From Streptomyces cavernae (GTDB taxonomy: Bacteria; Actinomycetota; Actinomycetes; Streptomycetales; Streptomycetaceae), in the NCBI RefSeq assembly GCF_004023625.1, contig NZ_RPDJ01000011.1:124001-188000 (forward strand): a stretch of 64,000 bases of DNA, given 5' to 3'. Below, piece after piece: positions 55,417-63,821 of the stretch. Numbering within the stretch: the first letter of the stretch is position 1; the number at the start of each line of letters is the position of its first letter. Both the position numbers and the translations under genes were made by a program. The notes beneath the pieces were generated by a model, which was not told the origin of the DNA, did no database searches, and worked only from the letters and a program-made list of their open reading frames with translations.

Positions 55417-56504
55417 AGATGACCGTCACCACACTCGAAAAGGCCGTCTCCGAGAAGGCCGCCACCGTCGAATTCCGGGGCCTGCGACGGGAGTTCGGGC
55501 CGACCGTCGCCCTCGACGGACTCGATCTGACCGTACGGCCCGGGGAACTCCTGGCCCTGCTCGGGCCGTCCGGCTGCGGCAAGACCACCGCCCTCCGGGT
55601 GCTCGCAGGATTCGAGCACCCGGACTCCGGCGAGGTGCTGCTCGACGGCGAGGACGTCACCCGCGTCCCCGCGCACCGGCGCGACGCCGGGATGGTCTTC
55701 CAGTCGTACAGCCTCTTCCCGCACCTCAGCGCCGTGGACAACGTGGCCTTCGGGCTGCGCATGCGCAAGGTCCGCACCACCGAACGGCGGGCCCGCGCCG
55801 CCGAGTTGCTCGACCTCGTCGGTCTCGGCGACAAGGGCGGGAGTTTTCCGCACCAGCTCTCCGGAGGCCAGCAGCAGCGGGTCGCGCTCGCCCGCGCCCT
55901 CGCCCTGCGCCCGCGCGTGCTGCTGCTCGACGAACCGCTCTCCGCCCTCGACGCCAAGGTACGGCTGACCCTGCGCGAAGAGATCCGCCGCCTTCAGCAG
56001 GAACTGGGCATCACCACACTGTTCGTGACGCACGATCAGGAAGAGGCGCTGTCCATGGCGGACCGGGTCGCCGTCATGCACGCCGGGAAGCTCGAGCAGT
56101 GCGCCGCCCCCGCCGAGTTGTACGGCCGCCCCGCCACCGCCTTCGTCGCCGAGTTCGTCGGCACGATGAGCCGGGTGCGGGGCCAGCTCACCGCGGAAGG
56201 CGGGGACACGGTGGAGGTGCTCGGGCAGCGGCTGCCGGTCGACGGCGAGGCGCCCGCGGTCACGGAGGTCGACGTGCTGGTGCGGCCCGAGGCGGTCCGG
56301 GTCCGGGCCGACGAGGGCGGCGCGGGGCGGGTCGCGGCAACGGCCTTCCTCGGCGCGGCGACCCGCGTCACGGTACGGCTCGGCGACGGCACCGAGGTCA
56401 AGGCCGACCTGCCCACGCACGAGGCCGCCGCGCTCGGGCCGGGAGCCGCGGTGACGGTGAGCCTGCCGGAGCGGCCGGTACTGGTGGCCGAACGAAAGAA
56501 CTGA
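55413..56504 (+). CDS. ABC transporter ATP-binding protein (PotA/FbpC-like)
   Basis: A 363-residue ATPase with Walker A GPSGCGKTT (51-59), Q-loop in VFQSYSLFPH, signature LSGGQQQ (149-155), Walker B LLLDEP and H-loop VTHDQEEA, then a C-terminal TOBE-like domain (about 245-360) that binds regulatory ligands in this group. ATG 55413 overlaps the permease stop; ATG 55419 is an alternative. Completes the importer. Confidence 0.94.
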   Translation: MKMTVTTLEKAVSEKAATVEFRGLRREFGPTVALDGLDLTVRPGELLALLGPSGCGKTTALRVLAGFEHPDSGEVLLDGEDVTRVPAHRRDAGMVFQSYSLFPHLSAVDNVAFGLRMRKVRTTERRARAAELLDLVGLGDKGGSFPHQLSGGQQQRVALARALALRPRVLLLDEPLSALDAKVRLTLREEIRRLQQELGITTLFVTHDQEEALSMADRVAVMHAGKLEQCAAPAELYGRPATAFVAEFVGTMSRVRGQLTAEGGDTVEVLGQRLPVDGEAPAVTEVDVLVRPEAVRVRADEGGAGRVAATAFLGAATRVTVRLGDGTEVKADLPTHEAAALGPGAAVTVSLPERPVLVAERKN

Positions 56505-56572
56505 AACCACCGAAGCCGCTGTCCGACACAAGCCCCTCCACGCCACGTCCCCCCAAGACGAAAGAGAGAACC

Positions 56573-58084
56573 GTGACTCACCAGTCGCTCCAGGCCGTCC
56601 TGTTCGACATGGACGGCACGCTCGTCGACACCGAGCGGCTCTGGTGGGAGACGGTGGAACAGGTGGCGTCCGCACTCGGCAGACCGCTGGCCCCGGCCGA
56701 CCAGCCCGAAGTCCTCGGTCAGGCGGTCGAGCACACGGCACGGTGGCTGGCCGGTGTCACCGGACGCCCCGACGCGCCGATCGCCGGCGCACTGCACCGG
56801 GAGTTCGCCGAACGCGTCCGCACCGGCATCGTCCCCCGCCCCGGCGCCCTGGAACTCCTCGACGCCCTCGCCCACGACGGTGTGCCGACGGCCCTGGTCA
56901 CCGCCTCGCCGCGCACGGTCGCCGACACCGTGCTGGACGCCCTCGGCGCCGGGCGCTTCGCGGTCTCCGTCACCGCCGACGACACCGAGCGCACCAAGCC
57001 CGCGCCCGACCCGTATCTCGCCGCCTGCCGGGCCCTCGGCGTGGATCCCGCCCGCTGTGTCGCCGTCGAGGACACCGGCACGGGAGTCTCCTCGGCCGAG
57101 GCGGCGGGCTGCACGGTGCTCGCGGTGCCCTCGCTCGCGCCGATCGAGGCGGCACCCGGACGGACTGTGCTCGCCAGCCTGGAGGGCGTCACGCCGGAAG
57201 GACTGCGCGGTCTGGTCGGACACACGGCCCCGCGGTACGAACTACGCGTCATGACCTGGAACCTGTGGCTCGGCGGCGCCCGGGTCGACGACCACCGGGC
57301 CAAGCAGGTCAAGGTCGTCCTGGAGGCCGAAGCGGACGTCGTCGGCCTCCAGGAGACCGGCGGCACCGCGGCCCGGGAACTCGCCGAGGCCCTCGGCTGG
57401 CACCACCACCGGGCCGGGGAGAACCTCGGCATCATCAGCCGCCATCCGATCACCGCGGGCCTCGGCGATCCCGACGTCGGTTTCTACGGTGCGGCGGGCG
57501 CCCGCATCCGGCTCGAGCAGGAGCCCGGCGGGGCGGTGGAGGTCGACGTCTGGACGGCCCACCTCGACTACACGCCCTACGGGCCCTACGAAGCCGCCTT
57601 CGACGGACTCCCTGCCGCCGAGCTGATCGCCCACGAGGCGGCACGGCTCGGGCAGATGAGGGAAGCCCTGCGGAGCATCGCCGAGGCGGCCGGCGCCGAC
57701 CGGCCCGTCGTACTCGTCGGCGACTTCAACACCCCTTCGCATCTGGACTGGCCGGACGTCGCCTGGCCGGTGACGAAGGCGGCCGAGGAGGCGGGGCTGC
57801 GCGACTCCTACCGGGAGGCCCACCCCGACCGGACACGGGAGCCGGGCCACACCTGGTCACCGGTGCACACCGAGCACGAGGACGGCAGCGGACGCCCCGA
57901 ACCCCAGGACCGCATCGACTACGTCCTTCACAACGGCCGGGGCCTGACGGTGCTCGGCTCCCGCACCCTCGTCAGCGGCTCCCCGCAGGCCTGGCCGGAC
58001 GTGGCGGGCAACGCCTGGCCCTCGGACCACGCGGCGGTGATCACCACCTTCGCCGTGCGGGGCCCCGCGCGGCGCCCCATCTGA
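56573..58084 (+). CDS. HAD phosphatase - endonuclease/exonuclease/phosphatase fusion
   Basis: A 503-residue two-domain protein without signal peptide. Residues 1-215 are a HAD-IA phosphatase: nucleophile Asp in FDMDGTLVD (11-19), TASPRTV, TKPAPDPYL and VEDTGTGVSSA. Residues 224-500 are an EEP-fold phosphodiesterase: MTWNLWLGG (227-235), the metal-binding Glu of GLQETGG, DFNTPSHLDW, and the final SDHAAV. The pairing suggests a phosphodiester is cut by the second domain and the monoester dephosphorylated by the first, in the cytoplasm after import. It is 68 bp after the ATPase gene, with GTG 56573 after AAAGAGAG. Substrate unknown. Confidence 0.88.
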   Translation: MTHQSLQAVLFDMDGTLVDTERLWWETVEQVASALGRPLAPADQPEVLGQAVEHTARWLAGVTGRPDAPIAGALHREFAERVRTGIVPRPGALELLDALAHDGVPTALVTASPRTVADTVLDALGAGRFAVSVTADDTERTKPAPDPYLAACRALGVDPARCVAVEDTGTGVSSAEAAGCTVLAVPSLAPIEAAPGRTVLASLEGVTPEGLRGLVGHTAPRYELRVMTWNLWLGGARVDDHRAKQVKVVLEAEADVVGLQETGGTAARELAEALGWHHHRAGENLGIISRHPITAGLGDPDVGFYGAAGARIRLEQEPGGAVEVDVWTAHLDYTPYGPYEAAFDGLPAAELIAHEAARLGQMREALRSIAEAAGADRPVVLVGDFNTPSHLDWPDVAWPVTKAAEEAGLRDSYREAHPDRTREPGHTWSPVHTEHEDGSGRPEPQDRIDYVLHNGRGLTVLGSRTLVSGSPQAWPDVAGNAWPSDHAAVITTFAVRGPARRPI

Positions 58085-58189
58085 CGACGGCGACGGGTAC
58101 GGAGTTCCGTCCGCAGGGGCGCGTAACGAATCGCCGCCGGAGGCACCGTGCACGCAACGTTTCGTTCGGCGGTGCGCAACGGGTGCTTC

Positions 58190-58219
58190 TTGTCGCCTTG
58201 AGCCCGCCGACCTTACCGT
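58190..58219 (+). promoter_or_regulatory. candidate davA promoter
   Basis: TTGTCG (58190-58195) and TACCGT (58214-58219) are 18 bp apart and about 42 bp upstream of the davA start. Just before lies GTGCACGCAACG and GTGCGCAACG (58148-58180), similar to boxes near the permease at 49268-49296. Weak evidence. Confidence 0.35.
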
Positions 58220-58260
58220 CTAGTTGGCCCCAACCCCTTCCGCCCCGGTGAGGAACACGC

Positions 58261-59049
58261 ATGCGCACCGCCCTGCTCCAGAGCTCCGGCCGCCCCGGCT
58301 CGGTCGCCGAGAACCTCAAGGTCCTCGACGAGGCCGCGGGGCGTGCCGCGGCCGCCGGCGCCGGGCTGCTGGTGGCGCCGGAGATGTTCCTGACCGGGTA
58401 CGCGATCGGCTCGGACGTGCCGTTGCTCGCCGAGCCCGCCGACGGGGACTCGGCCGACGCCATCGCCGACATCGCGGGACGTCAGGGCATCGCACTGGCC
58501 TACGGCTATCCCGAGCGCGAGGCGGAGCGTGTCTTCAACTCCGCCCAGCTGATCGCCGCGGACGGCACCCGCCTCGCCAACTACCGCAAGACACACCTCT
58601 ACGGCTGCTTCGAGCGCGATCACTTCACCCCCGGCGAGCAACCCGTCGTCCAGGCGGAACTGGGCGGCCTGTGCGTGGGCCTGATGATCTGTTACGACGT
58701 GGAGTTCCCGGAGAACGTCCGCGCGCACGCCCTCGCCGGCACCGATCTCCTCCTCGTTCCCACCGCGCAGATGCACCCGTTCCAGTTCGTCGCCGAGTCC
58801 GTCGTGCCGGTGCGCGCCTTCGAGAACCAGATGTACGTCGCGTACGTCAACCGCGTCGGCCCGGAAGGGGAGTTCGACTTCGTGGGCCTCTCCACGCTGG
58901 CAGGTCCCGACGGCATCGCCCGGGCCCGCGCGGGGCGCGCCGAGGAGCTGCTGTTCGCCGACGCGGACCCGGCCTTCCTCGCGGCCTCGCGCGAGTCGAA
59001 CCCGTATCTGCGGGACCGCCGTCCGGGCCTGTACGGCTCGCTGATCTGA
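58261..59049 (+). CDS. davA: 5-aminopentanamidase (delta-aminovaleramidase), nitrilase superfamily
   Basis: Carbon-nitrogen hydrolase of 262 residues with the catalytic triad E41 (APEMFLTGY), K110 (NYRKTHLYG) and C144 (MICYDVEFPEN). These stretches, the length and overall sequence closely resemble DavA of Pseudomonas putida as I know it, which hydrolyses 5-aminovaleramide to 5-aminovalerate and ammonia. The adjacent lysine 2-monooxygenase homologue makes exactly that substrate, which supports the call. It is 222 bp before davB, separated by a repeat array. Confidence 0.88.
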   Translation: MRTALLQSSGRPGSVAENLKVLDEAAGRAAAAGAGLLVAPEMFLTGYAIGSDVPLLAEPADGDSADAIADIAGRQGIALAYGYPEREAERVFNSAQLIAADGTRLANYRKTHLYGCFERDHFTPGEQPVVQAELGGLCVGLMICYDVEFPENVRAHALAGTDLLLVPTAQMHPFQFVAESVVPVRAFENQMYVAYVNRVGPEGEFDFVGLSTLAGPDGIARARAGRAEELLFADADPAFLAASRESNPYLRDRRPGLYGSLI

Positions 59050-59072
59050 CCAACGCGCATCGAACGTCCCGG

Positions 59073-59222
59073 CGTTCGCTCGACAACAGCGTCCTGCCGT
59101 CGCTCAAACAACAACCTTCTGACAGTCGCTCGACAATGTTCTGACGGTGATCGCTCGACAACGCCCTGACGGCCGCTCGACAACGCCCTGACGGCCGCTC
59201 GGCATTGTCCTGACGGCCGCCG
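59073..59222. repeat. 22-bp tandem repeat between davA and davB
   Basis: CGCTCGACAACGCCCTGACG recurs. Regular copies start at 59152, 59174 and 59196 (period 22), with looser copies near 59077, 59103 and 59127. The unit is non-palindromic. It begins shortly after the davA stop and ends about 50 bp before davB. Confidence 0.85.
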
Positions 59223-59271
59223 ACAAGCCTCTGCCTCCCTCAAAGAGTTTCTCGCAAGGAGCCCCTGCCCC

Positions 59272-60969
59272 ATGACGTCCACGGTGCCCAACGCCGTCCA
59301 GCACACCGATGCGCACCTGCCGCCGATCACCATGTTCGGGCCGGACTTCCCGTACGCGTACGACGACTTCCTCGCCCACCCCGCGGGCCTCGGTCAGGTT
59401 CCGGCGACCGAGCACGGCACCGAGATCGCCGTGATCGGTGGCGGTCTGTCCGGGATCGTGGCTGCGTACGAGCTGATGAAGATGGGCCTCAAGCCGGTCG
59501 TCTACGAGGCCGACCGGATCGGCGGCCGGCTGCGCACGGTCGGCTTCGACGGCTGCGACCCCTCGCTCACCGCCGAGATGGGCGCCATGCGCTTCCCGCC
59601 GTCCTCCACGGCGCTGCAGCACTACATCGACCTGGTGGGGCTGGAGACCAGGCCGTTCCCCAACCCGCTCGCGGAGGCGACGCCGTCGACCGTGGTCGAC
59701 CTCAAGGGCGAGTCGCACTACGCCGAGACGATCGACGACCTGCCGCAGGTCTACCGTGACGTGGCGGTCGCCTGGAACGCCTGCCTGGAGGAGGGCGCCG
59801 ACTTCTCCGACATGAACCGGGCCCTGCGCGAGCGCGACGTGCCGCGCATCCGGGAGATCTGGTCCCGGCTGGTGGAGAAGCTCGACAACCAGACCTTCTA
59901 CGGCTTCCTCTGCGCCTCCGAGGCCTTCAGGTCCTTCCGCCACCGGGAGATCTTCGGCCAGGTCGGCTTCGGCACCGGCGGCTGGGACACCGACTTCCCC
60001 AACTCGATCCTGGAAATCCTGCGCGTCGTCTACACCGAGGCCGACGACCACCACCGCGGCATCGTCGGCGGCAGCCAGCAGCTCCCCCTCAGACTGTGGG
60101 AGCGCGAGCCGGAGAAGATCGTGCACTGGCCGTACGGCACCTCGCTGAAGGCCCTGCACCCGGGCGGCGAACCGCGCCCGGCGGTGACCCGGCTGCACCG
60201 CACCGCGGGCAACCGCATCACGGTGACGGACGCGAACGGCGACATCCGCACCTACCGGGCGGCCATCTTCACGGCCCAGTCCTGGATGCTGCTGTCGAAG
60301 ATCGATTGTGACGACTCGCTCTTCCCGATCGACCACTGGACCGCGATCGAGCGCACCCACTACATGGAGTCGAGCAAGCTCTTCGTGCCCGTGGACCGGC
60401 CCTTCTGGCTGGACAAGGACGAGCACACCGGCCGCGACGTGATGTCGATGACGCTCACCGACCGTATGACGCGCGGAACCTACCTCCTCGACGACGGCCC
60501 GGACAGGCCCGCCGTCATCTGCCTGTCGTACACGTGGTGCGACGACAGTCTGAAGTGGCTGCCGCTGTCCGCGAACGAGCGGATGGAGGTCATGCTGAAG
60601 TCGCTGTCGGAGATCTATCCGAACGTCGACATCAGGAAGCACATCATCGGCAACCCGGTGACCGTGTCCTGGGAGAACGAGCCCTACTTCATGGGCGCGT
60701 TCAAGGCCAACCTGCCCGGCCACTACCGTTACCAGCGGCGGCTGTTCACGCACTTCATGCAGGACCGGCTGCCCGAGGACAAGCGGGGCATCTTCCTCGC
60801 GGGCGACGACATCTCCTGGACGGCCGGCTGGGCCGAGGGCGCCGTTCAGACCGCGCTGAACGCGGTCTGGGGCGTCATGCACCAACTGGGCGGGAGCACC
60901 GACCCCGGCAACCCCGGTCCCGGCGACGTCTACGACGAGATCGCGCCGGTGGAACTGCCGGAGGACTGA
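59272..60969 (+). CDS. davB: L-lysine 2-monooxygenase (flavin amine oxidase family)
   Basis: FAD enzyme of 565 residues that oxidatively decarboxylates L-lysine to 5-aminovaleramide. The dinucleotide-binding motif AVIGGGLSGIVAAYEL lies at 53-68, followed by YEADRIGGRLRT, MGAMRFPPSS, and a C-terminal FAD/substrate segment (LAGDDISWTAGWAEGAVQ). The family-specific stretches TMFGPDFPYAYDDFL, FGQVGFGTGGWDTDFPNS and PGNPGPGDVYDEI correspond to those of P. putida DavB as I know it, and distinguish it from tryptophan monooxygenase. ATG 59272 has AAGGAG at good distance. The next pathway genes (davT, davD) are not in this window. Confidence 0.9.
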   Translation: MTSTVPNAVQHTDAHLPPITMFGPDFPYAYDDFLAHPAGLGQVPATEHGTEIAVIGGGLSGIVAAYELMKMGLKPVVYEADRIGGRLRTVGFDGCDPSLTAEMGAMRFPPSSTALQHYIDLVGLETRPFPNPLAEATPSTVVDLKGESHYAETIDDLPQVYRDVAVAWNACLEEGADFSDMNRALRERDVPRIREIWSRLVEKLDNQTFYGFLCASEAFRSFRHREIFGQVGFGTGGWDTDFPNSILEILRVVYTEADDHHRGIVGGSQQLPLRLWEREPEKIVHWPYGTSLKALHPGGEPRPAVTRLHRTAGNRITVTDANGDIRTYRAAIFTAQSWMLLSKIDCDDSLFPIDHWTAIERTHYMESSKLFVPVDRPFWLDKDEHTGRDVMSMTLTDRMTRGTYLLDDGPDRPAVICLSYTWCDDSLKWLPLSANERMEVMLKSLSEIYPNVDIRKHIIGNPVTVSWENEPYFMGAFKANLPGHYRYQRRLFTHFMQDRLPEDKRGIFLAGDDISWTAGWAEGAVQTALNAVWGVMHQLGGSTDPGNPGPGDVYDEIAPVELPED

Positions 60970-60973
60970 GCGG

Positions 60974-61065
60974 GCCGGCCCGTGCCGGTCCGGTTCGGCC
61001 TGGCCCGTACTGGCCAGTATTGGCGCCGGTCCGTACTGGCCCGTGCCGGTCCGTACTGGCCCGTT
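60974..61065. repeat. 20-bp tandem repeat after davB
   Basis: GCCGGTCCGTACTGGCCCGT occurs exactly at 61025-61044 and 61045-61064, preceded by diverged copies from about 60974. It starts within 5 bp of the davB stop. Confidence 0.8.
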
Positions 61066-61103
61066 TTCGCCCGGACGGCCCTCGGGGAGAATCCGAACGG
61101 ACA

Positions 61104-61298
61104 TTAGCGGTAGCTGTCCGGAATACCCGGCTTCAGTAACCCGCGCGGGTACAACACTCCGTTGGCCCGCAGGTCGCGGCGGCGGTAGACCGGGGCGAGG
61201 TCAGCGGCGGGTAGAGCGAATACCGCTTCCATCTGCTCGGGATCACGCGCCGCGGTGCAGATCCCGAGCCATTGGTCACCGTGCGCGGGGCCTGTCAT
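61104..61298 (-). CDS. small hypothetical protein, possibly a gene remnant
   Basis: A 64-residue frame (MTGPAHGDQWLGICTAARD... ending LLKPGIPDSYR). The composition looks protein-like (EQMEAVFALPAADLAPVYRRRD), but I recognise no family. The ATG overlaps the end of the broken gene upstream on the same strand and a GGAG sits too close to it, so it may be the tail of another decayed gene. Low certainty that it is expressed. Confidence 0.35.
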   Translation of the reverse strand: MTGPAHGDQWLGICTAARDPEQMEAVFALPAADLAPVYRRRDLRANGVLYPRGLLKPGIPDSYR

Positions 61299-61785
61299 CT
61301 CCGATACCGCTGCGCCACTGCCGTGAGGCGGCCTTGGGTTCCCATTCCATGTCGGGGTAGGTCTGCCCCCGGCGCCCTTCGAGGAGCTTGACGATGCCCA
61401 GGCCGGCCCGGTCCAAGTCGCCCTGGGGTCGCCGTCCGGGCGGTGCGGATAGCCGGGCAAGGCGAACAGGAAACACGAATGCGCTGTCCACGCCCTCGGT
61501 CTCGAAGATCTCCAGCAGTTCGCTCAGATATGCGGCCTGGCCGGCCTCGTCGCGCTCGTATATGCCGTTGAGCCGTACGGGGGTCTTGGTCTCTGGGTCG
61601 TGCTCGACCACTTCCAGCACTCGCCCACCGCGGTCTCCCGCGCCGCGGTAGGCCGCGGTGCCGAACCCGGTGATGGCGAGCGGCTTCGGGCCTTGGGCCA
61701 GGGTGAGCCGGGGTGTGGTGGTCCGAGCCCGGCCGTCCGGGCCCGTGTGGACCCCGCGGCCCGCGCCCAGCCTGGCGGGATCAGG
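61276..61785 (-). pseudogene. C-terminal remnant of a TIM-barrel glycosidase-like hypothetical protein
   Basis: On the minus strand the frame is open from about 61785 (after a TGA) and reads GPKPLAITGFGTAAYRGAGDRGG, in part, then VRLNGIYERDEAGQAAYL, EGVDSAFVFPV and GQTYPDMEWEPKAA. I recall a family of about 350-400 residues in Streptomyces with matching end (LAITEFG, YERDE, TYPDM-WEPKAAF), sometimes labelled abortive infection or glycosidase-like. Here the N-terminal two thirds are missing, no start codon precedes the conserved part, and the usual ending is replaced. Family name is uncertain; truncation is clear. Confidence 0.6.
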
Positions 61786-61819
61786 TCATCGGCGACGAAA
61801 CATCCGGAGTCGCTCCGAG

Positions 61820-62506
61820 TCAGTCGGGCAGAGGGGTGAGCAGTATCCGGCTCGCCAGTCCCGTCGCCGCGTCGAGGCGCTCGGTGAAATCCTCGGCCAG
61901 CTCGGGAAGCCGGCGCAGTGCCCACAGCGCACGTGCCGCCGCCCATGCGCCGTCGCGCGCCCGCTCCAGGCTCCAGGCGCCCAGCAGATGCGTGAGCGGA
62001 TCGGCGATCTGGAGCAGGTCGGGGCCCGGCATCAGATCTTCGCGGATGCGTTCCTCCAGAGTGATGAGGAGCTCGCCCACGCGATCGAACTCATCTTCCA
62101 GTTCGACCGGGTCGTAGTTCAAGCTACGACAAGTGTCTACGACGGCCAGCGCCAGGTCGTGCCCGATGTGCGCATTGATGCCCGCCAGCGCGAACTGCAT
62201 GGGCCGTACTCCTGGATGGCGGCGAAACTGGAAGAGCGGCCGCCAGCAGGCCGGTGGACGGCGCCCTTCCGCTACCGCGTCGACGGCCTCGAGATAGCGC
62301 TCCGCGAACCGTACGTCCAGCGTCATCGCGGCTCGTACGTCCCGGAAGTACCCTGCGTCCAGGCGATGTCGGACCTCTTCGGTGACGGTGAGGTAGACGC
62401 GGTTGAAGACCGCGAGCCCATCCCTTTCCGGCCATTCCTCGGCGAAACTGCGCATCCGGGAGACCACGGTGTCCACATGAGTCGTGGACTGTTCCAACAG
62501 CACCAT
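61820..62506 (-). CDS. DUF5995 family protein
   Basis: A 228-residue, mostly helical soluble protein of unknown function. It has the features I associate with DUF5995: early FNRVYLTVTEEV, the central FQFRRHPGVRPMQFALAGINAHIGHDLALAV with conserved His/Asn, and a helical C-terminus. No signal peptide or catalytic motif is evident. It is divergent from the GH6 gene with 99 bp between. Intact, unlike the gene upstream of it on the same strand. Confidence 0.85.
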   Translation of the reverse strand: MVLLEQSTTHVDTVVSRMRSFAEEWPERDGLAVFNRVYLTVTEEVRHRLDAGYFRDVRAAMTLDVRFAERYLEAVDAVAEGRRPPACWRPLFQFRRHPGVRPMQFALAGINAHIGHDLALAVVDTCRSLNYDPVELEDEFDRVGELLITLEERIREDLMPGPDLLQIADPLTHLLGAWSLERARDGAWAAARALWALRRLPELAEDFTERLDAATGLASRILLTPLPD

Positions 62507-62605
62507 GGGGGCAGGGTCCCAGGCCTAAGGTGGCCCGAGTGACAGCGGGCCGGGCCCTTCCCCGAAACGGGGGACACGTCCGGTGGACAGGAGGGGGGAC
62601 TTCAG

Positions 62606-63799
62606 GTGTCAGGCCAACGTGCCCAGCGCCTGGCCAAACGCCGGGCCGCGCACCGACGCGCCAATCAGCGGGGTGCCATGGTCGCCGCCGCTTCCGTGGT
62701 GGTCGCCGTCGGCACCGCCATGGGGCTGGTGTCCGCACTCGACGACAACGACGGCGCGGACGAGGCCCGTCCGCTGCTGACCCGGTCGCCGAGCCTGGAG
62801 CCGCTGCCCGCGGTGCCGACCCCGTCGCCGTCGAAGACCTCCGCCTCGCCCTCCCCTTCGAAGTCCTCGGCCAAACCGAGCCCCACGCCCTCGAAGACGA
62901 AGAAGAAAAGGACCACGACGACCCGGACCGTGTACGCCGGGCTCTACCGGTACCCCGAGTCCCGGGTCGTCGACTGGGTCGAGTCCAATCCGAACGACCC
63001 GCGGACGGCCGTCATCAGGTCGCGGATAGCGGACCAGCCGGCCGCCGTCTGGTTCGCCGACTACACCCCGGACAACATCACCTCCAGGGTCCGCGCCGTG
63101 ACCTCGGCCGCGGCCAACCAGGGCCGGGTTCCGGTCGTGGTCCCGTACACGATCCCGGGGCGCGACTGCGGCGGGGCTTCTCAAGGCGGGGCGCCGGACC
63201 TGGGGGCGTACGACGCCTGGATCGACAAGTTCGCCGCAGGCCTGGGCACGCGCGAGGTGATCGTGATACTCGAGCCGGACTCGATCGCCCAGGCCGACGA
63301 CTGTCTCTCGGACGGTGACCGGGCGAACCGCTTCGCCTCGTTGGCGCGCGCGGGCCGGGTCATGAAGGCGGCCAACCCCAACGCCCGGGTCTACTACGAC
63401 GCCGGGCACTCCGAGTGGAACTCGGCCGGCGCCATCGCGGCGCTCCTGAAGCAGGCGGGCGCCGCGTCCGCCGAGTCGTCGGACGGAATCTTCAGCAACG
63501 TCTCCAACTTCAACGCCACCGGTGCGGAGGTCGCCTACACCCGGCAGGTGCTGTCCGCGATGGGCGGGCCCGCGAGCCTCGGCGCCGTCATTGACACCAG
63601 CCGCAACGGGAACGGCGCACCGCCCAACGGCGAATGGTGCGACCCCGCCGGCCGCGCGCTCGGCAAGGCGCCGACCCTGGCCACCGGAGAGGCCCGGATC
63701 GACGGCTATCTGTGGGTGAAACTGCCGGGCGAGTCCGACGGCTGCAAGGGTGCACCGGGGACCTTCTCACCGGACTACGCCTACGATTTGGCGCAATAG
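62606..63799 (+). CDS. glycoside hydrolase family 6 (cellulase-like), membrane-anchored or secreted
   Basis: A 397-residue protein: very basic N-terminus (AQRLAKRRAAHRRANQR), one hydrophobic segment (about 24-44), a Ser/Pro/Thr/Lys linker (about 60-105), and a GH6 catalytic domain. GH6 signs are VWFADYT, VVPYTIPGRDCGG with a catalytic-loop Cys, ILEPDSIAQADDC with the acid Asp, YYDAGHSEWN, and FNATG/DTSRNGNG. These enzymes act on beta-1,4-glucan. No clear signal-peptidase site follows the hydrophobic segment, so it may remain anchored. No cellulose-binding module. GTG 62606 follows GGAGGGGGG. Confidence 0.92.
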   Translation: MSGQRAQRLAKRRAAHRRANQRGAMVAAASVVVAVGTAMGLVSALDDNDGADEARPLLTRSPSLEPLPAVPTPSPSKTSASPSPSKSSAKPSPTPSKTKKKRTTTTRTVYAGLYRYPESRVVDWVESNPNDPRTAVIRSRIADQPAAVWFADYTPDNITSRVRAVTSAAANQGRVPVVVPYTIPGRDCGGASQGGAPDLGAYDAWIDKFAAGLGTREVIVILEPDSIAQADDCLSDGDRANRFASLARAGRVMKAANPNARVYYDAGHSEWNSAGAIAALLKQAGAASAESSDGIFSNVSNFNATGAEVAYTRQVLSAMGGPASLGAVIDTSRNGNGAPPNGEWCDPAGRALGKAPTLATGEARIDGYLWVKLPGESDGCKGAPGTFSPDYAYDLAQ

Positions 63800-63821
63800 C
63801 CGCGATCGCACCGCACTGAAA

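Noticed and set aside
62530..63318. Alternative plus-strand frame overlapping the GH6 gene
   Set aside because: Arg/Gly/Pro-rich out-of-frame shadow; the GH6 frame carries all family motifs.
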